Shown: one piece after another, positions 36,059 to 45,720 of the stretch | Numbering within the stretch: position 1 is the stretch's first letter | How the letters are laid out: every line of letters starts with the position of its first letter | Assembly: GCF_009928685.1 (NCBI RefSeq) | Contig: NZ_WWEO01000036.1 | Coordinates: 35,424-99,423, forward strand | Direction of reading: 5' to 3' | Source: Mucilaginibacter agri | GTDB lineage: Bacteria; Bacteroidota; Bacteroidia; Sphingobacteriales; Sphingobacteriaceae | DNA length: 64,000 bases | The notes under the pieces: generated by a model | Database searches by the model: none | What the model saw: the letters and a program-made list of their open reading frames with translations, nothing else | Told to the model about the DNA's origin: nothing | Translations under genes and position numbers: made by a program

Positions 36059-37045
36059 ATGAAAACCTTAAAGCACACTTTATTAGGCTGCCTGTTAATG
36101 TTAACACTTGCCGCAACCGCTCAAAAAACTGCTAAGCCTCAACTTGTTTTTAAATCTTTGCATGATATGCCTTACCGTTTGGTTTGGCCTGCTACTGTAA
36201 CCGATGGCAAGTATATTTATGCGTTGAATGGTTACGTACCAACCGGCGGTGGTTTTAGCACCAATGCCTTGAAGTACGACCCACAAACCGATAAATGGAC
36301 CACTTTTAGCAAAAAGCTTGGTTATAAAATACAAACCGCAGCAGCTTATGCCAGTGACGGTTACACCTATCAATTTGGTGGAAGAAATTACAACGGCAGG
36401 CAGATTACCCAAGGTGTGCAACAAGTTAACATGCAAACCGGCGAGCCTACTCACCTAAGTGTGTATAACCCCATGGCCGGAACCTATGGTAGCGCCAGTA
36501 CCTGGGGCAACAAAATATATGTATATGGCGGCACGCAGGAAAATCATCATACACTATCATCTTTATATGAGTTTGACGTGCAAAGCCAAAAGTTTACCCA
36601 GTTGGCTAATATGCCCGAGAGCCTGCAAGCTGCCGGCACTATTGTAAATGGCGTGCTTTATACCTTCGGTGGATATGACGAATTTTTAACACGCGCTTCG
36701 CAGAGTATTAATGCTTATGACATTAAAACTAACAAATGGAGTAAAGTTGGTAAACTGCCGCAGGCCGTATCTGCCAATTGTGTGGTAGCCAGTGGCAATC
36801 TGATCTTTGTAGTCGGCAATTATGACGAAGAAACTTTTATCGGATACTTTGACGTAAACACCCAAAAGTTCACCCAGCTAAAATCCAATATGGAAGGTCG
36901 CAGAGCAGCTGGCGCAGCTATTATAGATAATAAACTTTATGTATTTGGTGGCACTTCTAAATTCCACACTACAAATGGTGGCATAAATACAGTGCAGGTT
37001 GCGGATATCAATCAGTTGGTGACAACTTATTCAGCAAACCGATAA
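36059..37045 (+). CDS. Exported Kelch-repeat protein
   Basis: 328 residues. Signal peptide ends at ATAQ (about 21). Five to six Kelch blades are visible, each with a GG or YGG turn followed by Y and W about 6-10 residues later: YALNGYVPTGGGF...KWTTF, YQFGGRNY, YVYGGTQEN...KFTQL, YTFGGYDEF...KWSKV, and YVFGGTSKF. It makes a beta-propeller in the periplasm or on the surface; some such propellers are sialic-acid mutarotases, but nothing specific to that is seen. Monocistronic. Confidence 0.85.
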   Translation: MKTLKHTLLGCLLMLTLAATAQKTAKPQLVFKSLHDMPYRLVWPATVTDGKYIYALNGYVPTGGGFSTNALKYDPQTDKWTTFSKKLGYKIQTAAAYASDGYTYQFGGRNYNGRQITQGVQQVNMQTGEPTHLSVYNPMAGTYGSASTWGNKIYVYGGTQENHHTLSSLYEFDVQSQKFTQLANMPESLQAAGTIVNGVLYTFGGYDEFLTRASQSINAYDIKTNKWSKVGKLPQAVSANCVVASGNLIFVVGNYDEETFIGYFDVNTQKFTQLKSNMEGRRAAGAAIIDNKLYVFGGTSKFHTTNGGINTVQVADINQLVTTYSANR

Positions 37046-37047
37046 TT

Positions 37048-37082
37048 AAAAAGGCTCCTGATTGTTAAACCAGGAGCCTTTT
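37048..37082 (+). terminator. Rho-independent terminator
   Basis: AAAAAGGCTCCTG pairs with CAGGAGCCTTTT around a 10-nt loop, immediately after the Kelch gene stop; also faces the ahcY stop. Confidence 0.9.
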
Positions 37083-37111
37083 GTTTTCAATTTTAACCTT
37101 TCGGGTAAATA

Positions 37112-38428
37112 TTAATATCTGTAATACTCAGCCTTGAACGGACCTTCTACCGGTACACCAATATAGTCGGCCTGATCTTGATCAAGTACTTCCAGTTCTA
37201 CACCAATTTTAGCAAGGTGTAAACGGGCAACTTTTTCGTCAAGGTGTTTAGGCAAAGTATATACTTTGTTTTCGTATTTATCTGTATTAGTCCAAAGCTC
37301 TAATTGCGCCAATGTTTGGTTGGTGAAAGAGTTTGACATTACAAAGCTTGGGTGGCCGGTTGCGCAACCTAAGTTAACCAAACGTCCTTCAGCCAAAACG
37401 ATAACGTCGCTACCATCGATAGTATATTTATCTACCTGCGGTTTAATTTCAATTTTAGTGCTGCCGTATGCATTGTTTAACCAAGCCATATCAATTTCGT
37501 TATCGAAGTGACCGATGTTACAAACGATAGCTTTATCTTTCAACGCGCGGAAATGCTCTTCGCGAACAATGTTGCAGTTACCGGTAGCGGTTACCACGAT
37601 ATCAGCTTCTTTAATAGCTGTACCTAGTTTTTTAACTTCGAAACCTTCCATAGCAGCTTGTAAAGCACAGATAGGGTCAATTTCTGTAACGATAACACGT
37701 ACACCTGCGTTACGCAATGAATCTGCCGAACCTTTACCAACATCGCCATAACCACAAACAACGGCAACTTTACCAGCCATCATTACGTCGGTGGCACGAC
37801 GGATCGCATCTACTAATGATTCGCGGCAGCCGTATTTATTATCAAATTTTGATTTGGTAACCGAATCGTTGATGTTGATTGCAGGAATTGGCAAAGTGCC
37901 ATTTTTCATACGCTCGTATAAACGGTGTACACCAGTGGTGGTTTCTTCTGATAAACCTTTAATGCCGGCAACCAGCTCAGGGTATTTATCAAATACCATG
38001 TTGGTTAAATCGCCACCATCATCTAAGATCATGTTTAACGGCTTGCGCTCTTCTCCAAAGAACAAGGTTTGCTCAATGCACCAGTTAAACTCTTCTTCGT
38101 TCATACCTTTCCAGGCGTAAACAGAAGTACCGGCAGCAGCAATTGCAGCAGCAGCATGATCCTGGGTTGAGAAGATGTTACATGATGACCAAGTAACTTC
38201 GGCACCAAGCTCAATTAAGGTCTCGATCAAAACCGCAGTCTGGATAGTCATGTGCAAACAACCTGCAATACGCGCACCAGCCAACGGCTTAGATGGGCCA
38301 TACTCTGCACGAAGCGACATTAAGCCCGGCATTTCTGCTTCGGCCAATTCTATTTCTTTACGTCCCCAAGATGCTAATGATGGGTCCTTTACTTTATTCT
38401 TTACGTACGAAGTCTCTACTGATGACAT
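37112..38428 (-). CDS. ahcY: Adenosylhomocysteinase
   Basis: 438 residues. All hallmarks are present: [34 protein letters not shown], the [16 protein letters not shown] signature, NAD-binding [14 protein letters not shown], and the C-terminal KAEYYRY end with the cofactor-closing Lys-Tyr. It hydrolyses S-adenosylhomocysteine to adenosine and homocysteine, keeping methylation (e.g. RlmD) from product inhibition. Its -7 box lies 21 nt upstream; monocistronic. Confidence 0.97.
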   Translation of the reverse strand: MSSVETSYVKNKVKDPSLASWGRKEIELAEAEMPGLMSLRAEYGPSKPLAGARIAGCLHMTIQTAVLIETLIELGAEVTWSSCNIFSTQDHAAAAIAAAGTSVYAWKGMNEEEFNWCIEQTLFFGEERKPLNMILDDGGDLTNMVFDKYPELVAGIKGLSEETTTGVHRLYERMKNGTLPIPAININDSVTKSKFDNKYGCRESLVDAIRRATDVMMAGKVAVVCGYGDVGKGSADSLRNAGVRVIVTEIDPICALQAAMEGFEVKKLGTAIKEADIVVTATGNCNIVREEHFRALKDKAIVCNIGHFDNEIDMAWLNNAYGSTKIEIKPQVDKYTIDGSDVIVLAEGRLVNLGCATGHPSFVMSNSFTNQTLAQLELWTNTDKYENKVYTLPKHLDEKVARLHLAKIGVELEVLDQDQADYIGVPVEGPFKAEYYRY

Positions 38429-38448
38429 AGTATTTATTTTTTAGACTG

Positions 38449-38456
38449 CAAAAATA
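38449..38456 (-). promoter_or_regulatory. -7 promoter box of ahcY
   Basis: Minus strand TATTTTTG, 20 nt before the ahcY ATG. Confidence 0.6.
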
Positions 38457-38614
38457 GTTATTAAGTATATCAAAATGAAATGGCTGAATAGAATCAGAAA
38501 TCGAGAGACAAGAATCAAGACTGGAAACCCTCATTCCATATTCACCTCGATGCGTGCGGCACGGAGTAAATAAAATACGATGTCGAAATAGAATAATATT
38601 AAACTATCTGACAT

Positions 38615-38655
38615 AAAAAAAGCCCTGCTATTGTTTATGGCAATACAAGGCTTTT
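38615..38655 (-). terminator. Terminator of the M23 peptidase gene
   Basis: Read on the minus strand, GCCTTG-TATTG and CAATA-G-CAGGGC pair with one bulged base, followed by seven T. Confidence 0.75.
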
Positions 38656-38681
38656 TAAGGACCGGCTAAAAATTATATCAT

Positions 38682-39575
38682 TTACTGGTTCAGCGTTAAA
38701 TACTGCACCGGGTTAACAGGTTTGCCATTACGGCGTACCTCATAATGCAGGTGTGGTCCGGTTGAACGACCGGTTGAACCGACTTTGCCTATAACATCAC
38801 CAACGGTAACGCTTTGGCCTTCGTGTACATTAATGCGCGAAAGGTGTCCGTACCAGGTTTCTACATTGTTAATATGGCGTATGCGCACGCAGTTACCATA
38901 GCCACCGGCTTTGCCGGTAAATATTACTTTACCACTGGCCGTACATTTAACCGGGTCGCCAACCTTACCTTTAAAATCAAGCCCCGGGTGAAACTCATTA
39001 CGCCCGCCGCCAAAATCAAACGGATTGCCGCGGTAGCCAAAAAAAGATGTAAAACTGCTGATACGCGGATAGCCCATGGGCACCATGGCCACATTGGTAA
39101 CTAACCTCTCCAGGTAGCTATTGTATTTTGCATACAGTTGCAGATTGCTTATTTTTTTATCGGTACCGGATCCGGCGCTAATACCTTTAAATGATACCGC
39201 TTTTAAACCACGTTTGCCGAGGTACTCATTTATTTTCTTCAGCTTGGTTTGGATACCATCAATATAATTCAGGGCTTTGTTATTGCTGCTGTCGCTGGAT
39301 GCTGTAATGGCATCTAACTTGGTCGAGCTTTCGTCAACCTCGTTTCTGAGTGCCGAAAGTTGCGACATTAATCTCGCATTCTCCAACGACTTTTGCTCCG
39401 AACTGTCGTGCAGTTGCTTAACGGTATAAGTTAAAATCGCTGCCAGAAAAACAGCCGAAATTGCTGTAATTCTTAATCTGTTAAAATGTTTTGCCTTTAC
39501 TTGTAATACTCTTGGTTGAAACTCACTCTCCACTAATACTTCGTCCACACCTAAATCGGTTTGTTTTAAGTTCAT
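38682..39575 (-). CDS. M23 family metallopeptidase, membrane-anchored
   Basis: 297 residues. A short cytoplasmic N-terminus, one transmembrane helix (about 32-49, RITAISAVFLAAILTYTV), a coiled coil (about 55-130) and then the LytM/M23 zinc domain: HPGLDFKGKVGDPV with the first His and Asp, and GPHLHYEVRRNG with the HLH pair. It cuts peptidoglycan cross-links or, with the coiled coil, anchors to the envelope like EnvC or NlpD types. Single gene with its own terminator. Confidence 0.92.
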   Translation of the reverse strand: MNLKQTDLGVDEVLVESEFQPRVLQVKAKHFNRLRITAISAVFLAAILTYTVKQLHDSSEQKSLENARLMSQLSALRNEVDESSTKLDAITASSDSSNNKALNYIDGIQTKLKKINEYLGKRGLKAVSFKGISAGSGTDKKISNLQLYAKYNSYLERLVTNVAMVPMGYPRISSFTSFFGYRGNPFDFGGGRNEFHPGLDFKGKVGDPVKCTASGKVIFTGKAGGYGNCVRIRHINNVETWYGHLSRINVHEGQSVTVGDVIGKVGSTGRSTGPHLHYEVRRNGKPVNPVQYLTLNQ

Positions 39576-39690
39576 ACAATAGTTTATTTTTTAATCAGGG
39601 TTCCTGCACTTATACGCAAGCAGGCACAAAAAGTAACGTCAACACAATGTTATTATTTTGTTATGCAAAATTATTTTACCGAGTATTCGT

Positions 39691-39698
39691 TATTTTTG
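39691..39698 (+). promoter_or_regulatory. -7 promoter box of the bacilliredoxin gene
   Basis: TATTTTTG, 20 nt before the ATG pair at 39719/39722. Confidence 0.6.
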
Positions 39699-39718
39699 TA
39701 ATCCAAATATAGAATAAA

Positions 39719-40132
39719 ATGATGTATCCAGAATATTTAGTAGCTCCAATGAGAGCTGATTTAACAAATGCGGGTTTCGAAGAACTGCTTGATGGAGCAG
39801 CTGTGAAACAAGCTGTTGAAAGCGAAGGCACCGTATTTGTAATGGTAAACTCTGTTTGCGGTTGTGCTGCGGCCAACGCACGCCCTGCGGCTAAAATGGC
39901 TGCCGGTAATGGCAAACGCCCTGATAAATTAGTTACCGTGTTTGCTGGCATGGAAAAAGAAGCTGTTGACGCGGCACGTAACTACATGTTGCCTTACCCT
40001 CCATCTTCGCCATCTATGGCTTTATTTAAAGATGGCAAATTGGTACACATCATCGAGCGCCACCAGATAGAAGGCCGCCCGGCACAAATGATTGCCGATA
40101 ACCTGATGCATGCTTTCGACGAGTATTGCTAA
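39719..40132 (+). CDS. BrxA/BrxB family bacilliredoxin
   Basis: 137 residues (136 if the second of two adjacent ATGs is used, as most family members begin MYPEYL). DUF1094 thioredoxin-like fold with the CGC motif VNSVCGCAAANARPA at about 47-61, whose Cys pair removes bacillithiol (or another thiol) from oxidised proteins. C-terminal DEYC ends in Cys. Bacillithiol is found in some Bacteroidota, but its synthesis genes are not in the window. Confidence 0.93.
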   Translation: MMYPEYLVAPMRADLTNAGFEELLDGAAVKQAVESEGTVFVMVNSVCGCAAANARPAAKMAAGNGKRPDKLVTVFAGMEKEAVDAARNYMLPYPPSSPSMALFKDGKLVHIIERHQIEGRPAQMIADNLMHAFDEYC

Positions 40133-40149
40133 AAAATATTGATCTTAAA

Positions 40150-40183
40150 CAGAAAGGGCCTCAAATTGAGGCCCTTTCTGTTT
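40150..40183. terminator. Bidirectional terminator
   Basis: CAGAAAGGGCCTCAA pairs with TTGAGGCCCTTTCTG, then TTTAT, 17 nt beyond the bacilliredoxin stop. Its right arm also touches the end of the convergent 40182-40373 gene. Confidence 0.85.
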
Positions 40184-40373
40184 ATAACGAAGTTTGTCGT
40201 CCTTTTTTCCGAAAAATACAGGCCGCCATTATATACAATAGTAAGGTTACACCACATACCAGCAGTATGGTATTAATATGCCAGAAAAAAAATATATAGC
40301 CTTTGGTGGTATTGGCAACAAGCGCTATTATAAAAGCAATAGTTAACGACAACACTACTCTAAATGAATTCAT
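40182..40373 (-). CDS. Small two-span membrane protein, uncertain
   Basis: 63 residues with two hydrophobic helices (about 5-20 and 31-53) and a basic tail (FRKKGRQTSL). It ends in the terminator of the convergent gene. No family recognised and no clear promoter; the composition fits a membrane peptide, but it could be a chance frame. Confidence 0.45.
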   Translation of the reverse strand: MNSFRVVLSLTIAFIIALVANTTKGYIFFFWHINTILLVCGVTLLLYIMAACIFRKKGRQTSL

Positions 40374-40503
40374 TTAGCCTCCTTATTTATTCGTTTAACG
40401 ATGCTATCATAAAGCAATTTTTATACCAACCAGCAGCAATATCCTTGTCGGCCTTTTGCTGATATCTCCGTAATGCATTTAAATGCGCTGCCTTACTCAG
40501 CTA

Positions 40504-40544
40504 GTTGTCAAAAGTTTATATATTGAAACTTATAAACTGACAAC
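40504..40544 (+). promoter_or_regulatory. Leader hairpin before the amidohydrolase
   Basis: GTTGTCA at 40504 and GTTTATA at 40514 pair in turn with TATAAAC at 40531 and TGACAAC at 40538; three A bulge on the left. It ends 24 nt before the ATG and could be an operator or an mRNA leader structure. Confidence 0.45.
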
Positions 40545-40568
40545 AAAAAAACTCATCCTCAAAGCATC

Positions 40569-41849
40569 ATGAAAAAACTTTTACCTCTGTTCTTCTTAGC
40601 TGTTGCGCAGCTGGTTGTAGCGCAAAAAACTTACATCCATTGTGGGAAATTAATTGATGGCGTGGCCAATTCGCCCCAAAGCGAAATGACCATTGTAGTT
40701 GATGGTAACAAAATTGCATCGATAGAAAAAGGATATACTACAGGCACATCTACAGATCAGGTTATTGAGCTTAAAAATAAAACTGTAATGCCTGGTCTGA
40801 TAGACTGCCACGTGCACCTCGAAAGTGAGTTTACGAAAACTGCAGCCTTAGATGGTTTCCGTTTTACCGACGCCGATGTTGCCTACCATGCTGCCGTGCA
40901 CGCCAAAACTACGTTGATGGCTGGCTTTACAACCGTGCGCGACCTCGGCGGAACCGGTGTTAACATCAGTTTACGCAAAGCAGTGGCGCAGGGCCTGGTT
41001 GATGGCCCACGTATTATAACTGCCGGCCGTGCTATATCGGCAAGTGGCGGTCACATGGACCCATCAGATGGTTTCCGTGATGATGCCTTTGCCCACCGCC
41101 CTGGCCCCGATGAAGGTGTTGCGGATGGCAAAGATGAGTTGATTAAAGCCGTGCGCCTGCAATTTAAACGTGGTTCGGATGTTATCAAGATAGCTTCAAC
41201 CGGCGGTGTGTTAGATTTAAGCGAAGACGGCTCTGGTGCGCAATTTAGTATTGAAGAGATTAAAGCGGTTGTAGAAACTGCCAAAGATTACGGCATGCGG
41301 GTGGCCTGCCACGCACACGGCGCAGAAGGTATCAAACGCGCCATTTTAGGCGGCGTAACTTCTATAGAGCACGGCACGTTTATGGATGCAGAAGGTATGG
41401 AGCTGGCCAAGAAAAACGGAACTTACCTGGTACCAACCATTATAGCAGGCCGCTCCGTAATGGATTCGGCGAAAGTAAAAGGGTATTTTCCACAGGTAAT
41501 TGCGCGTAAGGCTTTAGAGGTTGGTCCGCAGATACAGAGCACATTCGGCAAAGCCTATAAAGCCGGCGTAAAAATTGCATTTGGCACCGATGCGGGCGTT
41601 TATCCACACGGCAAAAACTGGATGGAGTTTGGTTACATGGTTGAAGCGGGGATGCCGGCAATGGAAGCAATTAAGGCCGCCACAACTTCTGCCGCTGACT
41701 TATTAGGCATAACAGCAAAAACAGGTAGCCTTACTAAAGGTAAATTTGCTGATATTGTGGCCGTTGACGGAGATCCGCTGCGGGACATCAAAGCAATGGG
41801 CAATATGGCCTTTGTGATGAAAGAAGGAAAGATTTATAAGAACCAATAG
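40569..41849 (+). CDS. Exported metal-dependent amidohydrolase
   Basis: 426 residues, signal peptide 1-18 (QLVVAQ). Amidohydrolase (urease/dihydroorotase) barrel: GLIDCHVHLE with the HxH metal pair near 76-84, the VRDLGG segment, IKIASTGGVLDLS with the metal-bridging Lys position, HAHGAEG and EHGTFMD, and the FGTDAGVYPHG Asp. The family includes imidazolonepropionase-like and Xaa-Pro/acyl-dipeptidase enzymes; the substrate is not evident. It is followed by an M1 aminopeptidase after 6 nt, so the pair may degrade peptides in the periplasm. Confidence 0.92.
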   Translation: MKKLLPLFFLAVAQLVVAQKTYIHCGKLIDGVANSPQSEMTIVVDGNKIASIEKGYTTGTSTDQVIELKNKTVMPGLIDCHVHLESEFTKTAALDGFRFTDADVAYHAAVHAKTTLMAGFTTVRDLGGTGVNISLRKAVAQGLVDGPRIITAGRAISASGGHMDPSDGFRDDAFAHRPGPDEGVADGKDELIKAVRLQFKRGSDVIKIASTGGVLDLSEDGSGAQFSIEEIKAVVETAKDYGMRVACHAHGAEGIKRAILGGVTSIEHGTFMDAEGMELAKKNGTYLVPTIIAGRSVMDSAKVKGYFPQVIARKALEVGPQIQSTFGKAYKAGVKIAFGTDAGVYPHGKNWMEFGYMVEAGMPAMEAIKAATTSAADLLGITAKTGSLTKGKFADIVAVDGDPLRDIKAMGNMAFVMKEGKIYKNQ

Positions 41850-41855
41850 TATAGT

Positions 41856-44324
41856 ATGCAATTAACAAAACCTGCTTTGGCTATAGCAGCAATTTTAAAT
41901 ATAGCCCTCGCCACATCGGCAGTACATGCGCAAAGCAACAACCCGATGAGCATTTACCGCGAGACTACACCCAAGATAAATGACCTGATACATACCAAAC
42001 TGGATGTTAGGTTCGATTACAAAAAGCGTTACATGTATGGCAAAGAATGGGTAACCATTAAACCTCATATGTACCCTACAGATTCGCTTCGGTTAGATGC
42101 CAAAGGGATGGATATTAAAAACATATCGGTTGTTAAAAACGGCAGAAATTTTCCACTAAAGTTTACTTATGATAGCCTTACGCTCAACATCCACCTCGAT
42201 AAAAAGTATACCAATAAAGAAAGCTACACCGTTTATATTGATTACACATCAAAACCCAACGAGCTAAAGGTTGAAGGTAGCGCGGCTATTAGCGATGCCA
42301 AAGGTTTGTATTTTATTAATCCCGACAGCACTGAAAAAGGCAAGCCTATACAGATCTGGACTCAGGGCGAATCGGAAAGTTCATCGGCATGGTTCCCAAC
42401 TATTGATAAGCCGAACCAGAAGACAACTGACGAGATCAGCATGACGGTGCCTGCCAAATACGTTACCCTTTCTAACGGCAGATTAGCTTCGCAGAAAAAG
42501 AATGCCGATGGCACCCGTACCGATACCTGGAAAATGGAATTACCTCACTCGCCATATTTGTTTATGATGGCTGTGGGCAACTTTAAGATCTACCACGATA
42601 AATGGCGAAACAAAGAAGTAAGTTATTACCTGGAACCCAAATATGCACCTTACGCTAAGGACATTTTCGGTTTTACGCCGGAGGTGATGGAGTTTTACTC
42701 TAAAACCCTTGGTGTTGATTACCCATGGAACAAATATGCCCAAATCGTAGTTCGCGATTACGTGAGCGGTGCGATGGAAAACACCTCGGCAACGCTACAT
42801 GGCGAACAAGTGCAGCATACCCGCCGCGAACTAATTGACGGCGGCGATGAAAGCCGTATTGATATTGTTCACGAACTTTTCCACCAATGGTTTGGCGATT
42901 ATGTTACAGCTGAGAGCTGGAGCAACCTAACCGTAAACGAATCATTTGCAGATTTTAGCGAAACCCTTTGGATGGAGCATAAAAATGGATTGGATGCTGG
43001 CAACGAGTACAACTATAAAGCGATGGTACAATATTTATCGGTACCGGGTAATTACACCAAGCCGCTGGTTCGTTTCCATTATAACGACAAAGAAGAAGTT
43101 TTTGACCTCGTTACTTACCAAAAAGGCGGCCGTATTTTAAATATGCTACGCCACTATTTAGGCGACGAAGCATTTTTCAAAGGCTTAAACATTTACCTTA
43201 AAACCAACGCCTTCAAAAACGGCGAAGCACAGCAGGTACGTTTAGCATTAGAAGAAGCCAGCGGAAAAGACCTTAACTGGTTCTTTAACCAATGGTATTA
43301 TCGCGCAGTTCACCCGGTGCTAAATATCAGCTACCTGTGGGACGAGGACACCAAAACTGAAAAAGTAATTTTGCAACAAACACAGGATGGTGATGCCTTT
43401 ATCCTTCCGCTTAAAGTCGACATTTATAACAACAGCAACGTCGATCATAAAATTGTTTGGATGCGCAATAAGGTTGATACCATCAGCTTTAAATTGGGTG
43501 CTAAACCCAATCTGGTTAACATAGATGCCGATAAAGTGTTGCTGGCTCAAAAAACAGATAGCCATACCCCGGCAGAGTTTGCATACCAGTATTTTCACGG
43601 ACTGTTATATCTCGACAGACATGAAGCGATAGAAGCTCTTAAACCTCATCAGGATAATGAAGCCGCGCGTAAAGTTATACTAGCCGCACTGCAAGACAAA
43701 TATGCTCCATTACAGATTGAAGCCATCCACGCGCTTGATCTTGATAACAATGATGTAAAAACTGCTGCCATACCAATTTTGGCTGATGTTGCTAAGTCCT
43801 CTAAAAATACATTGGTACAAGCAGCCGCACTTAATGTGTTAGCTAAACAAAAATCGCAGGGATATTATAATCTTTTCAAACAAAGCATTAGCAGCGAATC
43901 GTACGCCGTGCAAGGTGCTGCGCTTAACGGCCTTTATCAGTTAAAGCCTGAGGAAGGTTTGGAATACGCAAAGAAATTCAAGTCAGACAGCGAAGGTCCG
44001 TTGAAGATTCAGGTAGCTAACGTATTTGCCCAAAGCGTTACTGCAGATCAATGGACATTTGTATATGAGCTATTTAAGAAATCTCGTCTATTGGAAAAGG
44101 CCGAAATGATGGACAGCTTTGCTTACATGACAGCTCATGTTGCCAACCCAACATACGCCCAACAAGGCATAGCCGAATTACAAAAGGCCGGTAAACGCTA
44201 TAAACCTTATGGCTTTGGTCCCAAAGCTATCACATTGCTTAGCGAGATAAAAGAAGGTCGTTTAAAACTAAACGATCAGGCATCTGCCGATGCCGCTGAT
44301 ACAGCTATAAAAGCACTACAATAG
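41856..44324 (+). CDS. M1 family zinc aminopeptidase
   Basis: 822 residues, signal peptide ending VHAQ (25). N-terminal beta-domain, then the catalytic domain with the exopeptidase motif GAMEN at 305-309, zinc ligands HELFH at 339-343 and Glu362 in TVNESF, 19 residues further as expected. A C-terminal helical, HEAT-like repeat region (about 560-820) replaces the ARM domain. It removes N-terminal residues from exported peptides. Co-transcribed with the amidohydrolase (6-nt gap) and ended by a strong terminator. Confidence 0.95.
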   Translation: MQLTKPALAIAAILNIALATSAVHAQSNNPMSIYRETTPKINDLIHTKLDVRFDYKKRYMYGKEWVTIKPHMYPTDSLRLDAKGMDIKNISVVKNGRNFPLKFTYDSLTLNIHLDKKYTNKESYTVYIDYTSKPNELKVEGSAAISDAKGLYFINPDSTEKGKPIQIWTQGESESSSAWFPTIDKPNQKTTDEISMTVPAKYVTLSNGRLASQKKNADGTRTDTWKMELPHSPYLFMMAVGNFKIYHDKWRNKEVSYYLEPKYAPYAKDIFGFTPEVMEFYSKTLGVDYPWNKYAQIVVRDYVSGAMENTSATLHGEQVQHTRRELIDGGDESRIDIVHELFHQWFGDYVTAESWSNLTVNESFADFSETLWMEHKNGLDAGNEYNYKAMVQYLSVPGNYTKPLVRFHYNDKEEVFDLVTYQKGGRILNMLRHYLGDEAFFKGLNIYLKTNAFKNGEAQQVRLALEEASGKDLNWFFNQWYYRAVHPVLNISYLWDEDTKTEKVILQQTQDGDAFILPLKVDIYNNSNVDHKIVWMRNKVDTISFKLGAKPNLVNIDADKVLLAQKTDSHTPAEFAYQYFHGLLYLDRHEAIEALKPHQDNEAARKVILAALQDKYAPLQIEAIHALDLDNNDVKTAAIPILADVAKSSKNTLVQAAALNVLAKQKSQGYYNLFKQSISSESYAVQGAALNGLYQLKPEEGLEYAKKFKSDSEGPLKIQVANVFAQSVTADQWTFVYELFKKSRLLEKAEMMDSFAYMTAHVANPTYAQQGIAELQKAGKRYKPYGFGPKAITLLSEIKEGRLKLNDQASADAADTAIKALQ

Positions 44325-44340
44325 TGTACGAATGGCATTT

Positions 44341-44378
44341 AAACAATAAAGGCTGCTTTTGGGCAGCCTTTATTGTTT
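44341..44378 (+). terminator. Rho-independent terminator
   Basis: Perfect 16-bp stem AAACAATAAAGGCTGC/GCAGCCTTTATTGTTT, 17 nt after the aminopeptidase stop. Confidence 0.9.
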
Positions 44379-44439
44379 AATCGTTTTTAATTAATAAATA
44401 ACTTGTAACTTGCTGATAAAAACCAACATTACCATTAAT

Positions 44440-44976
44440 ATGAAAAGTTTACTTTTAAAAAAATCATTCCTGCTTTCATTGTTCAGCATGATGATGTCAT
44501 TAACCATTATGGCACAAGATCAACCAGCAAAACCAAGCCCTGCAGAAACTGCCACAGGCACTATCAATGGCGCTAACGTAACCATTGCTTACAGCAGCCC
44601 TGCGGTTAAAGGCCGTAAAATTTGGGGTGGCCTTGTACCTTACGATAAAGTATGGCGTGCAGGTGCAAATGAGGCAACCATTTTCACCACAGACAAAGAG
44701 TTGACCATACAAGGCAAAAAACTTCCTGCAGGGAAATACAGCCTTTATGCTACTCCGGGCGAAAAAGAATGGAAGATCATCTTCAATTCACAAACCGGCC
44801 AGTGGGGTATTAACCGCGATGGTTCAACAACAGACGATGCATCTAAAGATGTATTAGTAGCTACCGTAAAACCAACAAAATCAAGCACCATGAACGAACG
44901 TTTGGTGTACAAGATCTCTAACAAAGGTTTTGCCTTAGAATGGGAGAATGTTAGTGTGCCAGTGGCGGCTAAATAA
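44440..44976 (+). CDS. DUF2911 domain exported protein
   Basis: 178 residues from the ATG at 44440, which gives a signal peptide (MKSLLLKKSFLLSLF...MAQ); the frame is open 10 codons further but those break the signal. DUF2911: VTIAYSSPAVKGRKIWGGLVPYDKVWRAGANEATIF, then KKLPAGKYSLYATPG and a C-terminal LEWENVSV. A Bacteroidota beta-rich periplasmic domain of unknown job. Monocistronic. Confidence 0.9.
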   Translation: MKSLLLKKSFLLSLFSMMMSLTIMAQDQPAKPSPAETATGTINGANVTIAYSSPAVKGRKIWGGLVPYDKVWRAGANEATIFTTDKELTIQGKKLPAGKYSLYATPGEKEWKIIFNSQTGQWGINRDGSTTDDASKDVLVATVKPTKSSTMNERLVYKISNKGFALEWENVSVPVAAK

Positions 44977-44999
44977 TTGTCCGAATAGAAGAAAAAGAA

Positions 45000-45028
45000 A
45001 AAGGGGACTGCCAATCGGCGTCCCCTTT
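45000..45028. terminator. Terminator between two convergent genes
   Basis: AAAGGGGAC pairs with GTCCCCTTT, flanked by A-runs and T-runs; it lies between the DUF2911 stop and the convergent PKD-like gene. Confidence 0.75.
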
Positions 45029-45053
45029 CAACAAAAATATATTTAGCTACAGT

Positions 45054-45590
45054 TTAAAAGCCAACAAGTGTTCCAGAAATTTCTGAGCCGGCACCAGGTC
45101 CTGTACCATCAACCGCTTGCACCGAAAATGATAAAGATTGGCCTACATAACTTCCTGTAATAACATGGATTACATTGGTGCCCTGCCCATAATCAATTAT
45201 TGCATTATTACCCACACTCCATACATATGAAGTGGCGCCCGGAACCTCATTTACGCTAACCGTATATTCCGTTAGCCTTTGCATTTCAAACCCATTACTG
45301 GCCGCATTTCCATCTATATAAATTGTTCCCGGTGAGGGTAAAGAAAACAACTTGCGACCGGTTGCCACGACCTTAGTTGTCGCATGAAGAGAATTTCGAG
45401 TATCGACAATTGGCTTAGGTGCAGCCATTGCCGCAGTGATGCCCAATACTAAAACAGGCAACATTTTAAGCGCTACTCGATTAAAAGAATTCTTTTTTGA
45501 ATTGACTGCATTAATGCGATTTTCGTCCGAAACGGCTTCTTTTGACACTTCAACTCCTGGAGCTAAAGCATCCTTTAATTGGATAGACAT
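45054..45590 (-). CDS. Hypothetical protein with PKD-like domain
   Basis: 178 residues from the ATG at 45590 (MSIQLKDALAPG...); 9 codons lie upstream in frame. About 40 polar residues precede one hydrophobic stretch (about 42-57, LKMLPVLVLGITAAMA), so it may be anchored with the rest outside. Residues about 100-178 hold a PKD-like beta-sandwich (VPGATSYVWSVGNNAIID). Such a fold is usual in adhesins or gliding-secreted proteins; here it is small and stands alone. Confidence 0.65.
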   Translation of the reverse strand: MSIQLKDALAPGVEVSKEAVSDENRINAVNSKKNSFNRVALKMLPVLVLGITAAMAAPKPIVDTRNSLHATTKVVATGRKLFSLPSPGTIYIDGNAASNGFEMQRLTEYTVSVNEVPGATSYVWSVGNNAIIDYGQGTNVIHVITGSYVGQSLSFSVQAVDGTGPGAGSEISGTLVGF

Positions 45591-45720
45591 TGTGATAAGA
45601 TTAGTTTGCATTGGCAAGTTAGAATAATTTTTGGTTTTCCTAATAAGCTATGCAAAATCTAATTTTTCCCTTTTAAGCAATATCGGCGGTATATCCTTTA
45701 GCGAATTATAAGACAAACTC

